From assembly GCA_020633295.1 (NCBI GenBank), contig JACKDW010000025.1:44484-108483 (forward strand): a stretch of DNA of 64,000 bases, given 5' to 3'. Shown piece by piece: positions 50,400-59,669 of the stretch. The notes under the pieces are model-generated. The model saw only the letters and a program-made list of their open reading frames with translations. It was not told the DNA's origin and searched no databases. Numbering within the stretch: position 1 is the stretch's first letter; each line of letters starts with the position of its first letter. The translations under genes were made by a program, and so were the position numbers. The stretch comes from Myxococcales bacterium (GTDB lineage: Bacteria > Myxococcota_A > Polyangia > Nannocystales > Nannocystaceae).

Positions 50400-50757
50400 G
50401 ACGTCGACTTTGTCACCCGGAGTTGTGTGTACGTCAAGGGAATTTCCGGCCCGCGATCGGCCTACAAGTGTGCGTATACACGTCGGACGTGGCTGTAATA
50501 TCCCGGGCGCATGGGCCCCGGGTCACGCCGAGCCGTCGCGCGCGGAGGGTCGCCCGACGCTTGGTCTCGCGCCTCCTCGCGCGCGCGCTTCGGACCCATC
50601 CTGACAGCGGCGGACCCGCGCGTAACCGCGGTTCGCACGACTTGTGCTCGTGGCTGAGCCGTCGCAAGATCGGTCGCACGATCCGTGAAACAGGGTTTGC
50701 CAGTTCTTCCGGGAAAACCCGGCGGCGACCCGACGCAGCGCGCGACCAGGACCGGAA
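50400..50757. other. Gene-free divergent region with leader hairpin
   Basis: About 360 bases between two divergent genes. A small hairpin CCGGG-AAAA-CCCGG (50709-50722) sits in the presumed leader of the protease gene, 35 bases before its start. Around 50466-50487 are short inverted words (GTGTGCGTATACAC, ACGTCGGACGT). No gene was recognised. Confidence 0.4.
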
Positions 50758-53586
50758 TTGCAGCAACCTCCCCCGAACAATCCCCCTTCGGAGCCCACGA
50801 GCCCGAGCCTGCCGACCTTGCACGACGTGCTCGACGAGCGCTCCGGCGCCGAGCGGTGGGAGCGGTGTCTCGATAGGGTCGCGCGCGCCGTCGTCTCCGT
50901 GCGGATCGACGGTACGCGGCCGTTTGACACCGAGTGGAACGAGACGGCCCAGGCGACCGCCTTCGTCGTGGATCACGAGCGCGGCCTCATGCTCACCAAC
51001 CGCCACGTGGTCCGCTCGGGGCCGACGGTGGCGGAGGCCGTGTTCCTCAATCACGAGGAGGTCCCCCTGCGCGCGGTCTACCGGGATCCCGTGCACGACT
51101 TCGGGTTTTTCCGCTTCGACCCCGCCCGGCTGCGCTTCATGGAGCCGGTGACCCTGCACCTCGCGCCCGAGAAAGCCCGGGTCGGCACGGAGATCCGCGT
51201 GGTCGGTAACGACGCGGGCGAGAAGCTGTCGATCCTCGCCGGGACGCTCGCGCGGCTCGATCGCCCCGCGCCCAACTACGGGCAGCGGCGCTACAACGAC
51301 TTCAACACCTTCTACATCCAGGCGGCCTCCAGCACCTCGGGCGGCTCGTCGGGCTCGCCGGTCGTCGACCGCATCGGCGACGTCGTGGCCCTGAACGCCG
51401 GTAGCCGCACGCAGGCCGCGTCGAGCTTCTTCCTGCCGCTCGAGCGAGTGGTCCGCGCGCTGCGCTGCATCCAGCGCGAGCAGCCGATCACGCGCGGCAC
51501 GTTGATGACGACCTTTCTGCACACCCCCTTCGACGAGCTGCGGAGGCTGGGGCTCACGGCCGAGCGCGAGGCGGCCGCGCGCGCGCGCGATCCCGGCGGC
51601 ACGGGGCTGCTGGTGGTTGCGAAAATTCTCCCGGGCGGCCCGGCGGATCAGCGGCTCGAGCTGGGCGACGTGCTGATCAACATCAACGGGCAGCCGTTGA
51701 CCCACTTCGTCGCGCTCGAGGAGCTGCTCGACGAGCGCGTGGGCGAGACGCTGACGATCGAGCTCGATCGCGGGGGGACGGCGCGCACGGTCGAGCTCCG
51801 GGTCGCGGACCTCCACGCGATCACGCCGCGCTCGTACCTCTCCGTGGGCGGCGCGATCTTGCACGATCTCTCCTACCAGCGGGCGCGCGCGCACGACGTG
51901 CCGCTGCGGGGCGTGTACGTGGCGAACACCGGCTACCTGTTCACAGGAAGCGATCTCGAGCGCGACGCGGTGGTGCTCGAGATCGACGGGCAGCCGACGC
52001 CCGACCTCGACGCGATGCAGCGCGCGCTCGAGGCGATCCCCCAGGGCGCGCCCGTGAAGGCGCGCTCCTACAGCCTCGAGGCCCCCGCGCGCGAGCGCCT
52101 CTCGCTGTTCACCATGGACCGCAAGTGGTTCGGGATGCAGCGGGCCGAGCGCGATGAGGCGACGGGCCTGTGGCCTCCTCGCCCGTGTCCTCCGCCCCCG
52201 CCGAACCCGCCGCTGCAGCCGGTCTCGGCGACGTACCCCGGCGACGCCTCGAGTAAGCACGCCGAGCTGGCGCGCGCGCTCGTCTACATCGACGCGCGCC
52301 TGCCCTTCAAGCTCGACGGGATCCACCGCAGCCGGTTCCGCGGCGCGGGGGTGGTCGTCGATCGCGCCCGCGGGCTCGTGGTCTGCGACCAGAACACCGT
52401 GCCGCTGACGCTCGCGGACGTGCACATCACCTTCGCCGGCTCGGTCGAGCTCCCCGGCGAGATCGTGCTCGTGCACCCGCTGCACAACATCGCGGTCGTC
52501 CGCTACGACCCGGCCGCGATCGGCGAGACGCCGGTGACGGAGCTGCCGCTCGCCGCCACCCCGGCCAAGCCCGGTGACTCGCTCACGCTGGTCGCGCTCA
52601 AGAAGAACCTGCAGGTGCTCACGCAGAGCGCGGACGTCACGACCATCGAGCCGCTCGAGCTCCCCGTCCCCCAGCCGCCGCGGTTTCGCGAGGCCAACCT
52701 CGACCGCATCTCGATCTCCTCCTCCGTCAAGACGATCGGCGGGCTCTTGGCCGACCAGGCGGGCGAGGCCGTGGCGCTGTGGTCGAACTTCTCCTACCAG
52801 CTCGGCAAGGACCACCGCGTGACGGAGCACGGCACGCCGATCTCGCTCGTCCAGGGCGTGCTCGAGGCGCTTCACGACGGCCTGTCGCCGGAGTTCCTCG
52901 ATCCCGGCGCCGAGTTCCAGCACGTCTCGCTCGCGCGCGCGCGCAGGCACGGGCTCCCGGACGAGGCCGCGCGCCGCCTCGAGGCCCACGATAGCGACGC
53001 GCGCAACGCCCTGCAGGTCGCGCGGATCTGCGCGCGGTGTCAGGAGGAAGAGGGCGCCGGCTGGCGTCCCGGCGACATCGTGCTCGCCGTCGACGGGAGG
53101 CCGGCGACGCGCTTTCACGAGGTCGAGCGCGCGCTGACGCGCGGCCCCGTCGAGGTCGAGCTGCTGCGCGACGGCGCGCTGATCAAGACCACCGTGCGCG
53201 GGCTGCCGATCTCCGGCGCCGGCACCGATCGCGTGCTGCACTGGGCGGGCGCGCTGCTGCAGGCCCCGCACCGCGCCGTGATGATGCAGCGCGGGATCCC
53301 GCCGGCCGGCGTGTACATCTCGCTGTACTGGTACGGATCGCCGGCGAGCCGCTCGAAGATGCGAGCCGCGCGGATGATCACCGAGGTCGACGGGCGCCCG
53401 ACGCCGGACCTCGACGCGTTCCTCGAGGTCGTGCGCGGGCGACCGAACCGCGCGTCGCTGCGGGTCAAGACCCTGGATCTCGAGGGCAAGAGCCAGCTGC
53501 AGACGCTGCGGCTCGACCTCGACTACTTCCCGACCTACGAGTTCCGTCGCGACGCGCGCGGTTGGCTGCGCGTCGACCACCCGTGA
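50758..53586 (+). CDS. Tandem HtrA-like serine protease resembling Nma111/Deg7
   Basis: TTG start at 50758 with AGGA 6 bases upstream; 942 residues, no signal peptide. Half 1: trypsin-like domain with catalytic His in MLTNRHVV, Asp in VHDFGFFRFD and Ser in TSGGSSGSPVVD, then two PDZ domains (GTGLLVVAKILPGGPADQRLELGDVLININGQPL; the second contains GVYVANTGYLF). Half 2: a second protease domain where the His position reads CDQNTVP and the Ser position KTIGGLLAD, so it is inactive, followed by PDZ-like modules (WRPGDIVLAVDGRP; MITEVDGRPTPDLDAFL). Active plus degenerate protease halves with PDZ domains is the plan of yeast Nma111 and plant Deg7. It probably acts in the cytoplasm in quality control (inference). 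Confidence 0.85.
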   Translation: MQQPPPNNPPSEPTSPSLPTLHDVLDERSGAERWERCLDRVARAVVSVRIDGTRPFDTEWNETAQATAFVVDHERGLMLTNRHVVRSGPTVAEAVFLNHEEVPLRAVYRDPVHDFGFFRFDPARLRFMEPVTLHLAPEKARVGTEIRVVGNDAGEKLSILAGTLARLDRPAPNYGQRRYNDFNTFYIQAASSTSGGSSGSPVVDRIGDVVALNAGSRTQAASSFFLPLERVVRALRCIQREQPITRGTLMTTFLHTPFDELRRLGLTAEREAAARARDPGGTGLLVVAKILPGGPADQRLELGDVLININGQPLTHFVALEELLDERVGETLTIELDRGGTARTVELRVADLHAITPRSYLSVGGAILHDLSYQRARAHDVPLRGVYVANTGYLFTGSDLERDAVVLEIDGQPTPDLDAMQRALEAIPQGAPVKARSYSLEAPARERLSLFTMDRKWFGMQRAERDEATGLWPPRPCPPPPPNPPLQPVSATYPGDASSKHAELARALVYIDARLPFKLDGIHRSRFRGAGVVVDRARGLVVCDQNTVPLTLADVHITFAGSVELPGEIVLVHPLHNIAVVRYDPAAIGETPVTELPLAATPAKPGDSLTLVALKKNLQVLTQSADVTTIEPLELPVPQPPRFREANLDRISISSSVKTIGGLLADQAGEAVALWSNFSYQLGKDHRVTEHGTPISLVQGVLEALHDGLSPEFLDPGAEFQHVSLARARRHGLPDEAARRLEAHDSDARNALQVARICARCQEEEGAGWRPGDIVLAVDGRPATRFHEVERALTRGPVEVELLRDGALIKTTVRGLPISGAGTDRVLHWAGALLQAPHRAVMMQRGIPPAGVYISLYWYGSPASRSKMRAARMITEVDGRPTPDLDAFLEVVRGRPNRASLRVKTLDLEGKSQLQTLRLDLDYFPTYEFRRDARGWLRVDHP

Positions 53587-53587
53587 G

Positions 53588-54490
<903 letters not shown>

Positions 54491-54626
54491 TTCAGTGGGA
54501 GACGCAGGGGAGTATCGCAACCTCTCCCCCAGGCGTCGAACGCCGGTTTTTCCAACCTCTCGCAAGCGGCTTGTCGATCAATTCAATTGCGCGAGCGCAC
54601 GGCGCCCGCGCCGTCGCGCGAGCGAC

Positions 54627-54932
54627 CTACTCACGCAGCGCGCCGCCGCGGGCGATCCACGACGCGATCGCCACGCTCCACGCAAAATGTCCCACGAGCC
54701 AGGTGATGAGCGTCGCGGAGCCAGCGCGCCCGGCGGGCGCGAGCTCGTAGGCCGCGAGCATGGCGACGAGCGTGAGCGCGAGCGCGACGAGGTTGACGCG
54801 GCGAGCCCGGCGCGTGAGCCGTCGCCCGCCGAGCACGACCACGCCGGGGGCGTGGAACACGAACGCGAGCGCGGCGAGGCGAGCGCGCGAGCGGAGCGCG
54901 TGGGCGCGCGGGAGGGCGTGCGGTTCGGACAT
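54627..54932 (-). CDS. Small membrane protein of unknown function
   Basis: A 101-residue candidate with hydrophobic stretches at about 18-34 (LAALAFVFHAPGVVVLG), 47-63 (NLVALALTLVAMLAAYE) and 75-93 (LITWLVGHFAWSVAIASWI) and Arg-rich loops between them. No family was recognised. The composition fits a real membrane protein better than the other frames in this stretch, but there is no strong Shine-Dalgarno, so it could still be a chance frame. Confidence 0.5.
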   Translation of the reverse strand: MSEPHALPRAHALRSRARLAALAFVFHAPGVVVLGGRRLTRRARRVNLVALALTLVAMLAAYELAPAGRAGSATLITWLVGHFAWSVAIASWIARGGALRE

Positions 54933-55059
54933 CGCGGGGCGAGACGCGACGTCTACCGCGTCCGCGCGCCGAGCACGTCAAGAAGTCGCGCCGCTCGCTT
55001 CATCGTGGCGCGCCGATCGGCGCGACGAGCTCCGCCGACGCGGAGCGACGCGCGCGAGC

Positions 55060-56451
55060 CTAGTCGAGGCAGCACAGCGGGTGCCCCTCGGTGCTGCACT
55101 CGGGGTCGAGCTCCTTGTCGATACAGATCCCGCAGCACGGCGGGTTGTCGCCCGTGCCGCAGTCCGGGTTGATCTCGAAGGGCTCGCACTCCTTACAGCC
55201 CCAGTGCCAGTTGTCGACGATCGCGGCGGTGGCCTTGTTGCTGTCGCCCATGTCCATGATCGCGAGCGCGAAGGTGAACACCTCGTCGGGCGCGACCGGG
55301 GCGTTGACGGTGACCCACTTGGTCGCGCCGTAGCCCTCGAAGCCGGTGCCCGCGAGCTCGGGCGCGTTCCCGGAGTAGCCGGAGTCGATCGCGGTCGCGA
55401 GCGAGGTCACCGTCAGCGGCTTGCCGTCGAAGAACGAGACGTTGCCGGTGAACAGCTCGCTCGTCGACCAGGCGATGAACATGTCGTTGAAGGCCTCGCC
55501 GACGAAGTCGGGGTACTCCGAGGAGAAGAACACGAAGTCGAAGCCGAAGCTGTTGGTCCCGCCGGGCACCTGGACGTCGAAGGCGTAGGAGAGCACGTCG
55601 CGCGGGGACTCCTCGCCCTGGATCCAGTTCTCGAGGAGGCTGTCGGAGCAGTCGCCGACGCCGTCGCAGTTGACGAAGGGGTCGCCGCCCTGCCCGCCGT
55701 TGCTGCCGTGCTCGGGGTTGAGCGGGGGCGGCAGCGCGTCGAGGTCGTCGTTGAGGTTGTTGTTGTTGTTGAACTGCGAGCCCGGCAGCTCGGTGACGAC
55801 GCCGTCGCCGTCGGGCTCGCTGATCCGCCCGGTGCTGATGATCAGCAGCCGCTCGCCCTCGCGCGGGCTGAACAGCAGCTCGCCCTGCTCCTCGTGGGTC
55901 CCGAAGCCCGCGGCGACGCGCCAGCTCTCGGGGTTGTTCCACTGCGAGAACTTCTTGAACTTCTTGTTGAAGATCGGGATGACGCCCGAGAGGTCATCGG
56001 GATCGGGGTCGCTGCAGTCGACGCCGATGGCCCAGAACGCGTGGTCCGTCTCCGCGCCGTCGAGCCCCTGGTCGCAGACCTCGAGGATGCCGGGCGCCTC
56101 GCAGTCCGCGGGATCCCCGGTGGTGGTGCCGGTGGGATCCTCGGTCGTCGCGTCGGTCGTCATGATCGGCTCGGTGGCCGCTGTCTCCGAGGTCGTGGTG
56201 TCGCCGTCGGTCGTCGTCTCGCCGCCGCCCGTGGTCGATCCGGTCTCCGGGCCCGCGGTCGTCATCGACTCGGTCGTCGCGCCGCTCGTGGCGCCCTCGG
56301 TGCTCGACGCGGTGGTGATGCCGGTATCGGACGTCCCGTTCCCGTCGTCGCCGCAGGCGGCCAGCGCGAGGCTGAGCGCGGCGCCGAGCGCCAGCCAGCG
56401 GGGGTCTACCGTTCGCCGTGAAACACTACCGGACACCGCGACATAATCCAT
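55060..56451 (-). CDS. Lipoprotein with choice-of-anchor L domain
   Basis: A protein of 463 residues. Signal peptide with lipobox LAAC, Thr/Glu-rich linker (about 35-115), then a globular region starting CEAPGILEVCDQGLDGAETDHAFWAIGVDCSD. The choice-of-anchor L core is plain: FDVQVPGGTNSFGFDFVFFSSEYPDFVGEAFNDMFIAW, VSFFDGKPLTVTSLATAID and EVFTFALAIMDMGDSNKATAAIVDNW. It ends in a Cys-rich tail (CKECEPFEINPDCGTGDNPPCCGICIDKELDPECS). Such proteins are abundant in Plesiocystis-type myxobacteria. An Asn5 run (FNNNNNLND) is encoded by a GTT repeat. Function unknown; probably surface adhesion. Confidence 0.87.
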   Translation of the reverse strand: MDYVAVSGSVSRRTVDPRWLALGAALSLALAACGDDGNGTSDTGITTASSTEGATSGATTESMTTAGPETGSTTGGGETTTDGDTTTSETAATEPIMTTDATTEDPTGTTTGDPADCEAPGILEVCDQGLDGAETDHAFWAIGVDCSDPDPDDLSGVIPIFNKKFKKFSQWNNPESWRVAAGFGTHEEQGELLFSPREGERLLIISTGRISEPDGDGVVTELPGSQFNNNNNLNDDLDALPPPLNPEHGSNGGQGGDPFVNCDGVGDCSDSLLENWIQGEESPRDVLSYAFDVQVPGGTNSFGFDFVFFSSEYPDFVGEAFNDMFIAWSTSELFTGNVSFFDGKPLTVTSLATAIDSGYSGNAPELAGTGFEGYGATKWVTVNAPVAPDEVFTFALAIMDMGDSNKATAAIVDNWHWGCKECEPFEINPDCGTGDNPPCCGICIDKELDPECSTEGHPLCCLD

Positions 56452-56557
56452 GCGGGATCGTTACCACATCAGCGCGCGAGATGCCGCGCCCGAAGCGATC
56501 GGCGCGGCGGCTCGGCGCGTGCGGCCCGCAGGCCGGCGCGCGAACGGCACGCCGACC

Positions 56558-57097
56558 TCAGCCCCCCTCGAGCCGATGCTCCCACACGCGGACGACCTTC
56601 TCGCCGTCGTCGGTGCGACGCATCTGGTAGAGCGAGAGCGTGTCCATGGTGAATTCGCCCTTGAGCCGCAGGCTGAACAGCTGATTGATGTCCTTCTCGC
56701 TCAGCGGCCCCGACATGCGCAGGCTGACGTGCGGGAAGAACGGGAAGCGGCTGTCCTCGAACTCGAAGCCGGCGTGCTGCAGGGCCTCGTGGATGGCCTG
56801 AAACGGCGACGGGTCGCGCATGCTGAGGACGAAGATGTCGGTGCTCGGGAACCGCACGACGCCGGCGAACTCGGTGACGATCGGCGGACGCCTGCGACAG
56901 AACTCGACGAGCTTGGCCTCGACGTCCTCCCACACGTGGTGGCTCTTGATGGCCCCGACGCCGCTGGAGCCAGCGATCGTCATCTCGATCGGGAAATTGT
57001 CGAGGCGATCGCAGTGCGCCTCCCGGATGTCGCGGACCCGGGAGTAGTGCGGCTCTGGGATGTCCAGGCAGATGTACGTCGAGTTCCCGAGGTCCAT
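56558..57097 (-). CDS. 2H phosphoesterase-like (2'-5' RNA ligase family) protein
   Basis: A 179-residue cytoplasmic protein. The second 2H motif is clear in FPFFPHVSLRM (His-x-Ser). The first motif should read HxT, but the matching strand reads PIEMTIAGSSGVG, with Glu at the His position. The surrounding fold signature is good (VRFPSTDIFVLSMRD.SPFQAIHEALQHAGFEFEDSRFPFFPHVSL). Loss of one catalytic His would disable the usual 2',3'-cyclic phosphate chemistry, so it may be a binding protein or a variant subfamily. It lies upstream (in reading direction) of nothing obvious; the 13-bp repeat array is 160 bases before its start. Confidence 0.65.
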   Translation of the reverse strand: MDLGNSTYICLDIPEPHYSRVRDIREAHCDRLDNFPIEMTIAGSSGVGAIKSHHVWEDVEAKLVEFCRRRPPIVTEFAGVVRFPSTDIFVLSMRDPSPFQAIHEALQHAGFEFEDSRFPFFPHVSLRMSGPLSEKDINQLFSLRLKGEFTMDTLSLYQMRRTDDGEKVVRVWEHRLEGG

Positions 57098-57647
57098 GGG
57101 CGGCGGCTGCGAGATGGGGTCTCAGGGGTCGCGCGGCGCGCGAGCGAACGGGGCGGTCCCGTCTCGAGCGAGTCGCTCGAGCGGGTGTCTGGTCCGTCCC
57201 CGCGGCGCTCACTCGCTTCTCTCGAGCCGGTTCGAACGCTCGAGCGAGGCTCTCGATCAGGTCTCTTCGGCAGGTCTCTTGAGCAGGTCTCTTGAGCAGG
57301 TCTCTTGAGCAGGTCTCTTCGGCAGGTCTCTTGGACAGGTCTCTTGGACAGGTCTCTTGAGCAGGTCTCTTGAGCAGGTCTCTTGAGCAGGTCTCTTGGA
57401 CAGGTCTCTTGGACAGGTCTCTTGGACAGGTCTCTTGAACGGTCCGTTGGCGCGCGGGCGGCCCGCTCGCCAGCGGTCGTACCAGGCGACTATACGTCCG
57501 TGGCATCACCGGCTGGACAGCAAATTCACGACGATGGAGGAAATTCGCGGAGACCCCGCGTATTCTGCGCTCTCGCGCGAACCGGTCGCTCGAGATCACG
57601 CGCGCCGCGCTTGACCCCTGTTCGCCCCGCCCCGTATAGACCCGCAT
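57098..57647. other. Gene-free divergent region containing a minisatellite
   Basis: About 550 bases between divergent genes. Its centre is the 13-bp repeat array at 57258-57439. The flanks hold no convincing gene. An AT-richer segment at about 57520-57575 (GCAAATTCACGACGATGGAGGAAATTC) may hold the promoter of the downstream lipoprotein gene. Confidence 0.5.
57258..57439. repeat. 13-bp tandem repeat, 14 copies
   Basis: Fourteen consecutive units begin CAGGTCTCTT at exact 13-base intervals from 57258 to 57427. The first ten bases are invariant; the last three are GAG/GGA/CGG/GAA-type variants that occur in runs. Decayed copies flank both ends (57245-57257 and about 57440-57452). The period is not a multiple of three and the array is intergenic, so it is not a protein repeat. 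Confidence 0.95.
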
Positions 57648-58790
57648 ATGGCTGCAAAGAGGGGCTTTTTGCGAATTCGCCGCGCGCTCCCGGTGACCCG
57701 GGTCGCCGTCGCGCTGATCGGCGCGGCCGCGCTCTCCGGGAGCTGTTCGTCGGAGACCCCGAGCGACCCGAAGCCGACGCCGACCGAGACCCCGCCCGCG
57801 AAGTCCCCGCCCCCGCCCCCGCCCGAGGATCCCGTGGACGACGGCGCGCCGCTCGAGCTGCGCGGCGGGGTCGGCCCGATCCACGTCGACGCGCTGCCGG
57901 CCGCGGCCACGATGGTCGCCCACGTGGACCTCGCCGGCCTCGCCGACGCGCCGCTGTGGGCCGAGAACCGCGCGATCATGGAGCGCGACGCCGAGACCAA
58001 GCGCGCGCTCACTGCCATGCGCCGCTGCGAGCTGCCGCTCGAGGGGCTGCGCGCGCTCGACATCGGCGTCGATCCGCGCGCGAGCCGACTCGCGGTGATC
58101 ATCTCGGGCGCGGGCGTCGGGGCGCGGGGCAAGCTCGAGTGCCTGCACCGCGAGCTGCCGGATCAGCTGGGCGCTGGAACATGGACGTTTGACCAGGACG
58201 AGGAGGGGCGCGAGCGCCTCCTCGTCGCGGACGCGCGCGCGGGCGACAGCGCGCTCGTCGGGCTGCTCGTCGCCGAGGACACGCTCGTGCTCGCGTCAGC
58301 GCCGTGGCTCCCAGCGATCGCGCGCGGGCTCGGCGGCGCGTCGAAGCCCGGCGAGACCGCGAGCGCCGGCCCGCTGAAGCCGGCGCTCGCGCGCGTCGAG
58401 AGCGCGCGTCACATCTGGTTCGCGGGCACGCTGCCCGCAGACGCGCTCGCGGCCCTGCAGCGCGAGGGCATCACCGGCGTGCTCGACGTCGCGGGCGCGC
58501 TCGACCTCAGCGACGGCCTGGCGATCGCGCTCTCGGTGCGCGCCGAGGACGACGCGCGCGCGGGCACCATGCTGACGCGCGCGCGCACGCAGTTCGACAA
58601 CGTCCGGCCGCTCGCGCGCCTCGCCGGCGTCCCCGAGGGCGTGGTCGACAGCGTCAGCATGCGCCAGGCGGACGGCGGGGTCATCGAGCTGCGCGCGACG
58701 CTGTCGATGGAGGACATCCGCGCGGTCCGCAAGACGCTCAACGAGCGCGCCCCGGCAGGACCGCCGCCGACCGGCGCGAAGGACCCGTAG
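57648..58790 (+). CDS. Putative exported lipoprotein, unknown function
   Basis: A protein of 380 residues. N-terminal Arg-rich start, hydrophobic segment (VAVALIGAAALSGSC) with a Cys at about 33 that may be lipidated, then a Pro/Thr/Glu-rich linker with six Pro in a row. The mature domain begins PIHVDALPAAATMVAHVDLAGLADAPLWAENRAIME and continues through LVGLLVAEDTLVLASAPWLPAIARGLGG to a C-terminal alpha-beta region. The pattern 'LPAAATMVAHVDL...' resembles DUF3352-like exported proteins, but the match is loose. It converges on the outer-membrane-like gene across a long hairpin. Confidence 0.72.
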   Translation: MAAKRGFLRIRRALPVTRVAVALIGAAALSGSCSSETPSDPKPTPTETPPAKSPPPPPPEDPVDDGAPLELRGGVGPIHVDALPAAATMVAHVDLAGLADAPLWAENRAIMERDAETKRALTAMRRCELPLEGLRALDIGVDPRASRLAVIISGAGVGARGKLECLHRELPDQLGAGTWTFDQDEEGRERLLVADARAGDSALVGLLVAEDTLVLASAPWLPAIARGLGGASKPGETASAGPLKPALARVESARHIWFAGTLPADALAALQREGITGVLDVAGALDLSDGLAIALSVRAEDDARAGTMLTRARTQFDNVRPLARLAGVPEGVVDSVSMRQADGGVIELRATLSMEDIRAVRKTLNERAPAGPPPTGAKDP

Positions 58791-58793
58791 GTC

Positions 58794-58818
58794 CTCGCGC
58801 GATCGCGGATCGTGCGAG
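58794..58818. terminator. 11-bp hairpin between converging genes
   Basis: CTCGCGCGATC (58794-58804) and GATCGTGCGAG (58808-58818) pair over 11 bp with one G-T and a GCG loop, 4 bases after one stop codon and 16 before the other. Confidence 0.55.
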
Positions 58819-58833
58819 CGTCCGCCGCGGCGC

Positions 58834-59448
58834 TCAACACCACTGCATGCACAGCGCGACCGCCCCCGCGCCGAAGAGCGCGACCAGGTTGACGTTGAGC
58901 ACCACCCGAAGGTCTCGATCCCACGCGCCCATGAAGTACGTGAAGCGCGACTGGAACTCGACGCCGATCACCCCCGGGATGTACTTCACCCCGGAGAACG
59001 GCCAGTAGGTCGCGCCGAGCTGGAGGCCTCGGATCAGTTCGGGGAGCTCGGGGTCGGTCGCCCGCCCACGCCCTACCTGCCCTGCGGCGAACACCGTGAA
59101 GCCCTGGTAGTGACCGTCGAAGCTCATGTAGCCGAGGTCGAGCCGGCCGACGAAGGTGTGGGCCCGGAGGCTCGCCGGGTTGTCGGTGGTGCGCCACGCC
59201 GACCAGCCGAGCGTGGGGATGAGCACGAAGGAGCTGTAGTTGTCCCCGAGGGTCAGCGCCGGACCGGCGCGGAGCTCCCCGCCGAACACCGAAAGGCCCG
59301 AGTCCAGCGACGCGCCGCCGCCGATGGTCGCCGAGGCGACGCCTCCGAGCTCCGCGTCGGCGCGCGCGGGCGACGACAAGGAGGCGACCCCGATCGCTAC
59401 GCCGAGTCCCGCCAGCCTCCAACCCCGCCTCCAACGCCCGCTCCCCAT
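58834..59448 (-). CDS. Small outer-membrane beta-barrel-like protein
   Basis: ATG 59448 begins MGSGRWRRGWRLAGLGVAIGVASLSSPARA, a cleavable signal peptide with an Ala-x-Ala-type site; an in-frame start 17 codons upstream would bury it. The mature part (about 175 residues) alternates Gly, aromatic and polar residues (LRAGPALTLGDNYSSFVLIPTLGWSAW, LDLGYMSFDGHYQGFTVFAAGQVGRG, LQLGATYWPFSGVKYIPGVIGVEFQSRFTYF), as in small beta-barrels. It ends LNVNLVALFGAGAVALCMQWC, with two unusual terminal Cys. Specific family not recognised. Confidence 0.68.
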   Translation of the reverse strand: MGSGRWRRGWRLAGLGVAIGVASLSSPARADAELGGVASATIGGGASLDSGLSVFGGELRAGPALTLGDNYSSFVLIPTLGWSAWRTTDNPASLRAHTFVGRLDLGYMSFDGHYQGFTVFAAGQVGRGRATDPELPELIRGLQLGATYWPFSGVKYIPGVIGVEFQSRFTYFMGAWDRDLRVVLNVNLVALFGAGAVALCMQWC

Positions 59449-59588
59449 GCTGATCAGCGTACGAGCCGAAGCGGACTGCGGCAGCTCGCGCCCGGACACA
59501 CAAATTCACCTTTAATCTCAATAGGATAAGAGTGATTCACGGGCCCGCGCTCGCGCTCCCCTCTGCGGACGCGCTGACGCGGGCACGT

Positions 59589-59645
59589 GCGTGTTTTCAT
59601 TGCCCTTCGCCGCGCGCGTGTGCGAGCGTTCGCGTGAAAACACGC
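59589..59645 (+). promoter_or_regulatory. 11-bp inverted repeat upstream of the Vgb-like lipoprotein gene
   Basis: GCGTGTTTTCA (59589-59599) and TGAAAACACGC (59635-59645) are perfect complements separated by 35 bases. They lie 24 bases before the ATG at 59670, with the GGAG ribosome site outside the repeat. It could be an operator pair or a leader stem. Confidence 0.5.
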
Positions 59646-59669
59646 CCCCACGCCCCCGGAGTTCTCGCC

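Noticed and set aside
50434..53580. Open frame of about 1050 codons on the minus strand
   Set aside because: It lies antisense to the tandem protease gene, whose catalytic motifs are clear; the antisense product has no recognisable domain.
57258..57439. CRISPR array
   Set aside because: The units are contiguous 13-bp copies without unique spacers, and no cas gene is near.
56469..58148. A minus-strand protein of about 560 residues containing QETCSRDLLKRPA repeats
   Set aside because: It is a read-through of the 13-bp intergenic repeat and the antisense of a lipoprotein gene; the true coding part is the separate frame at 56558-57097.
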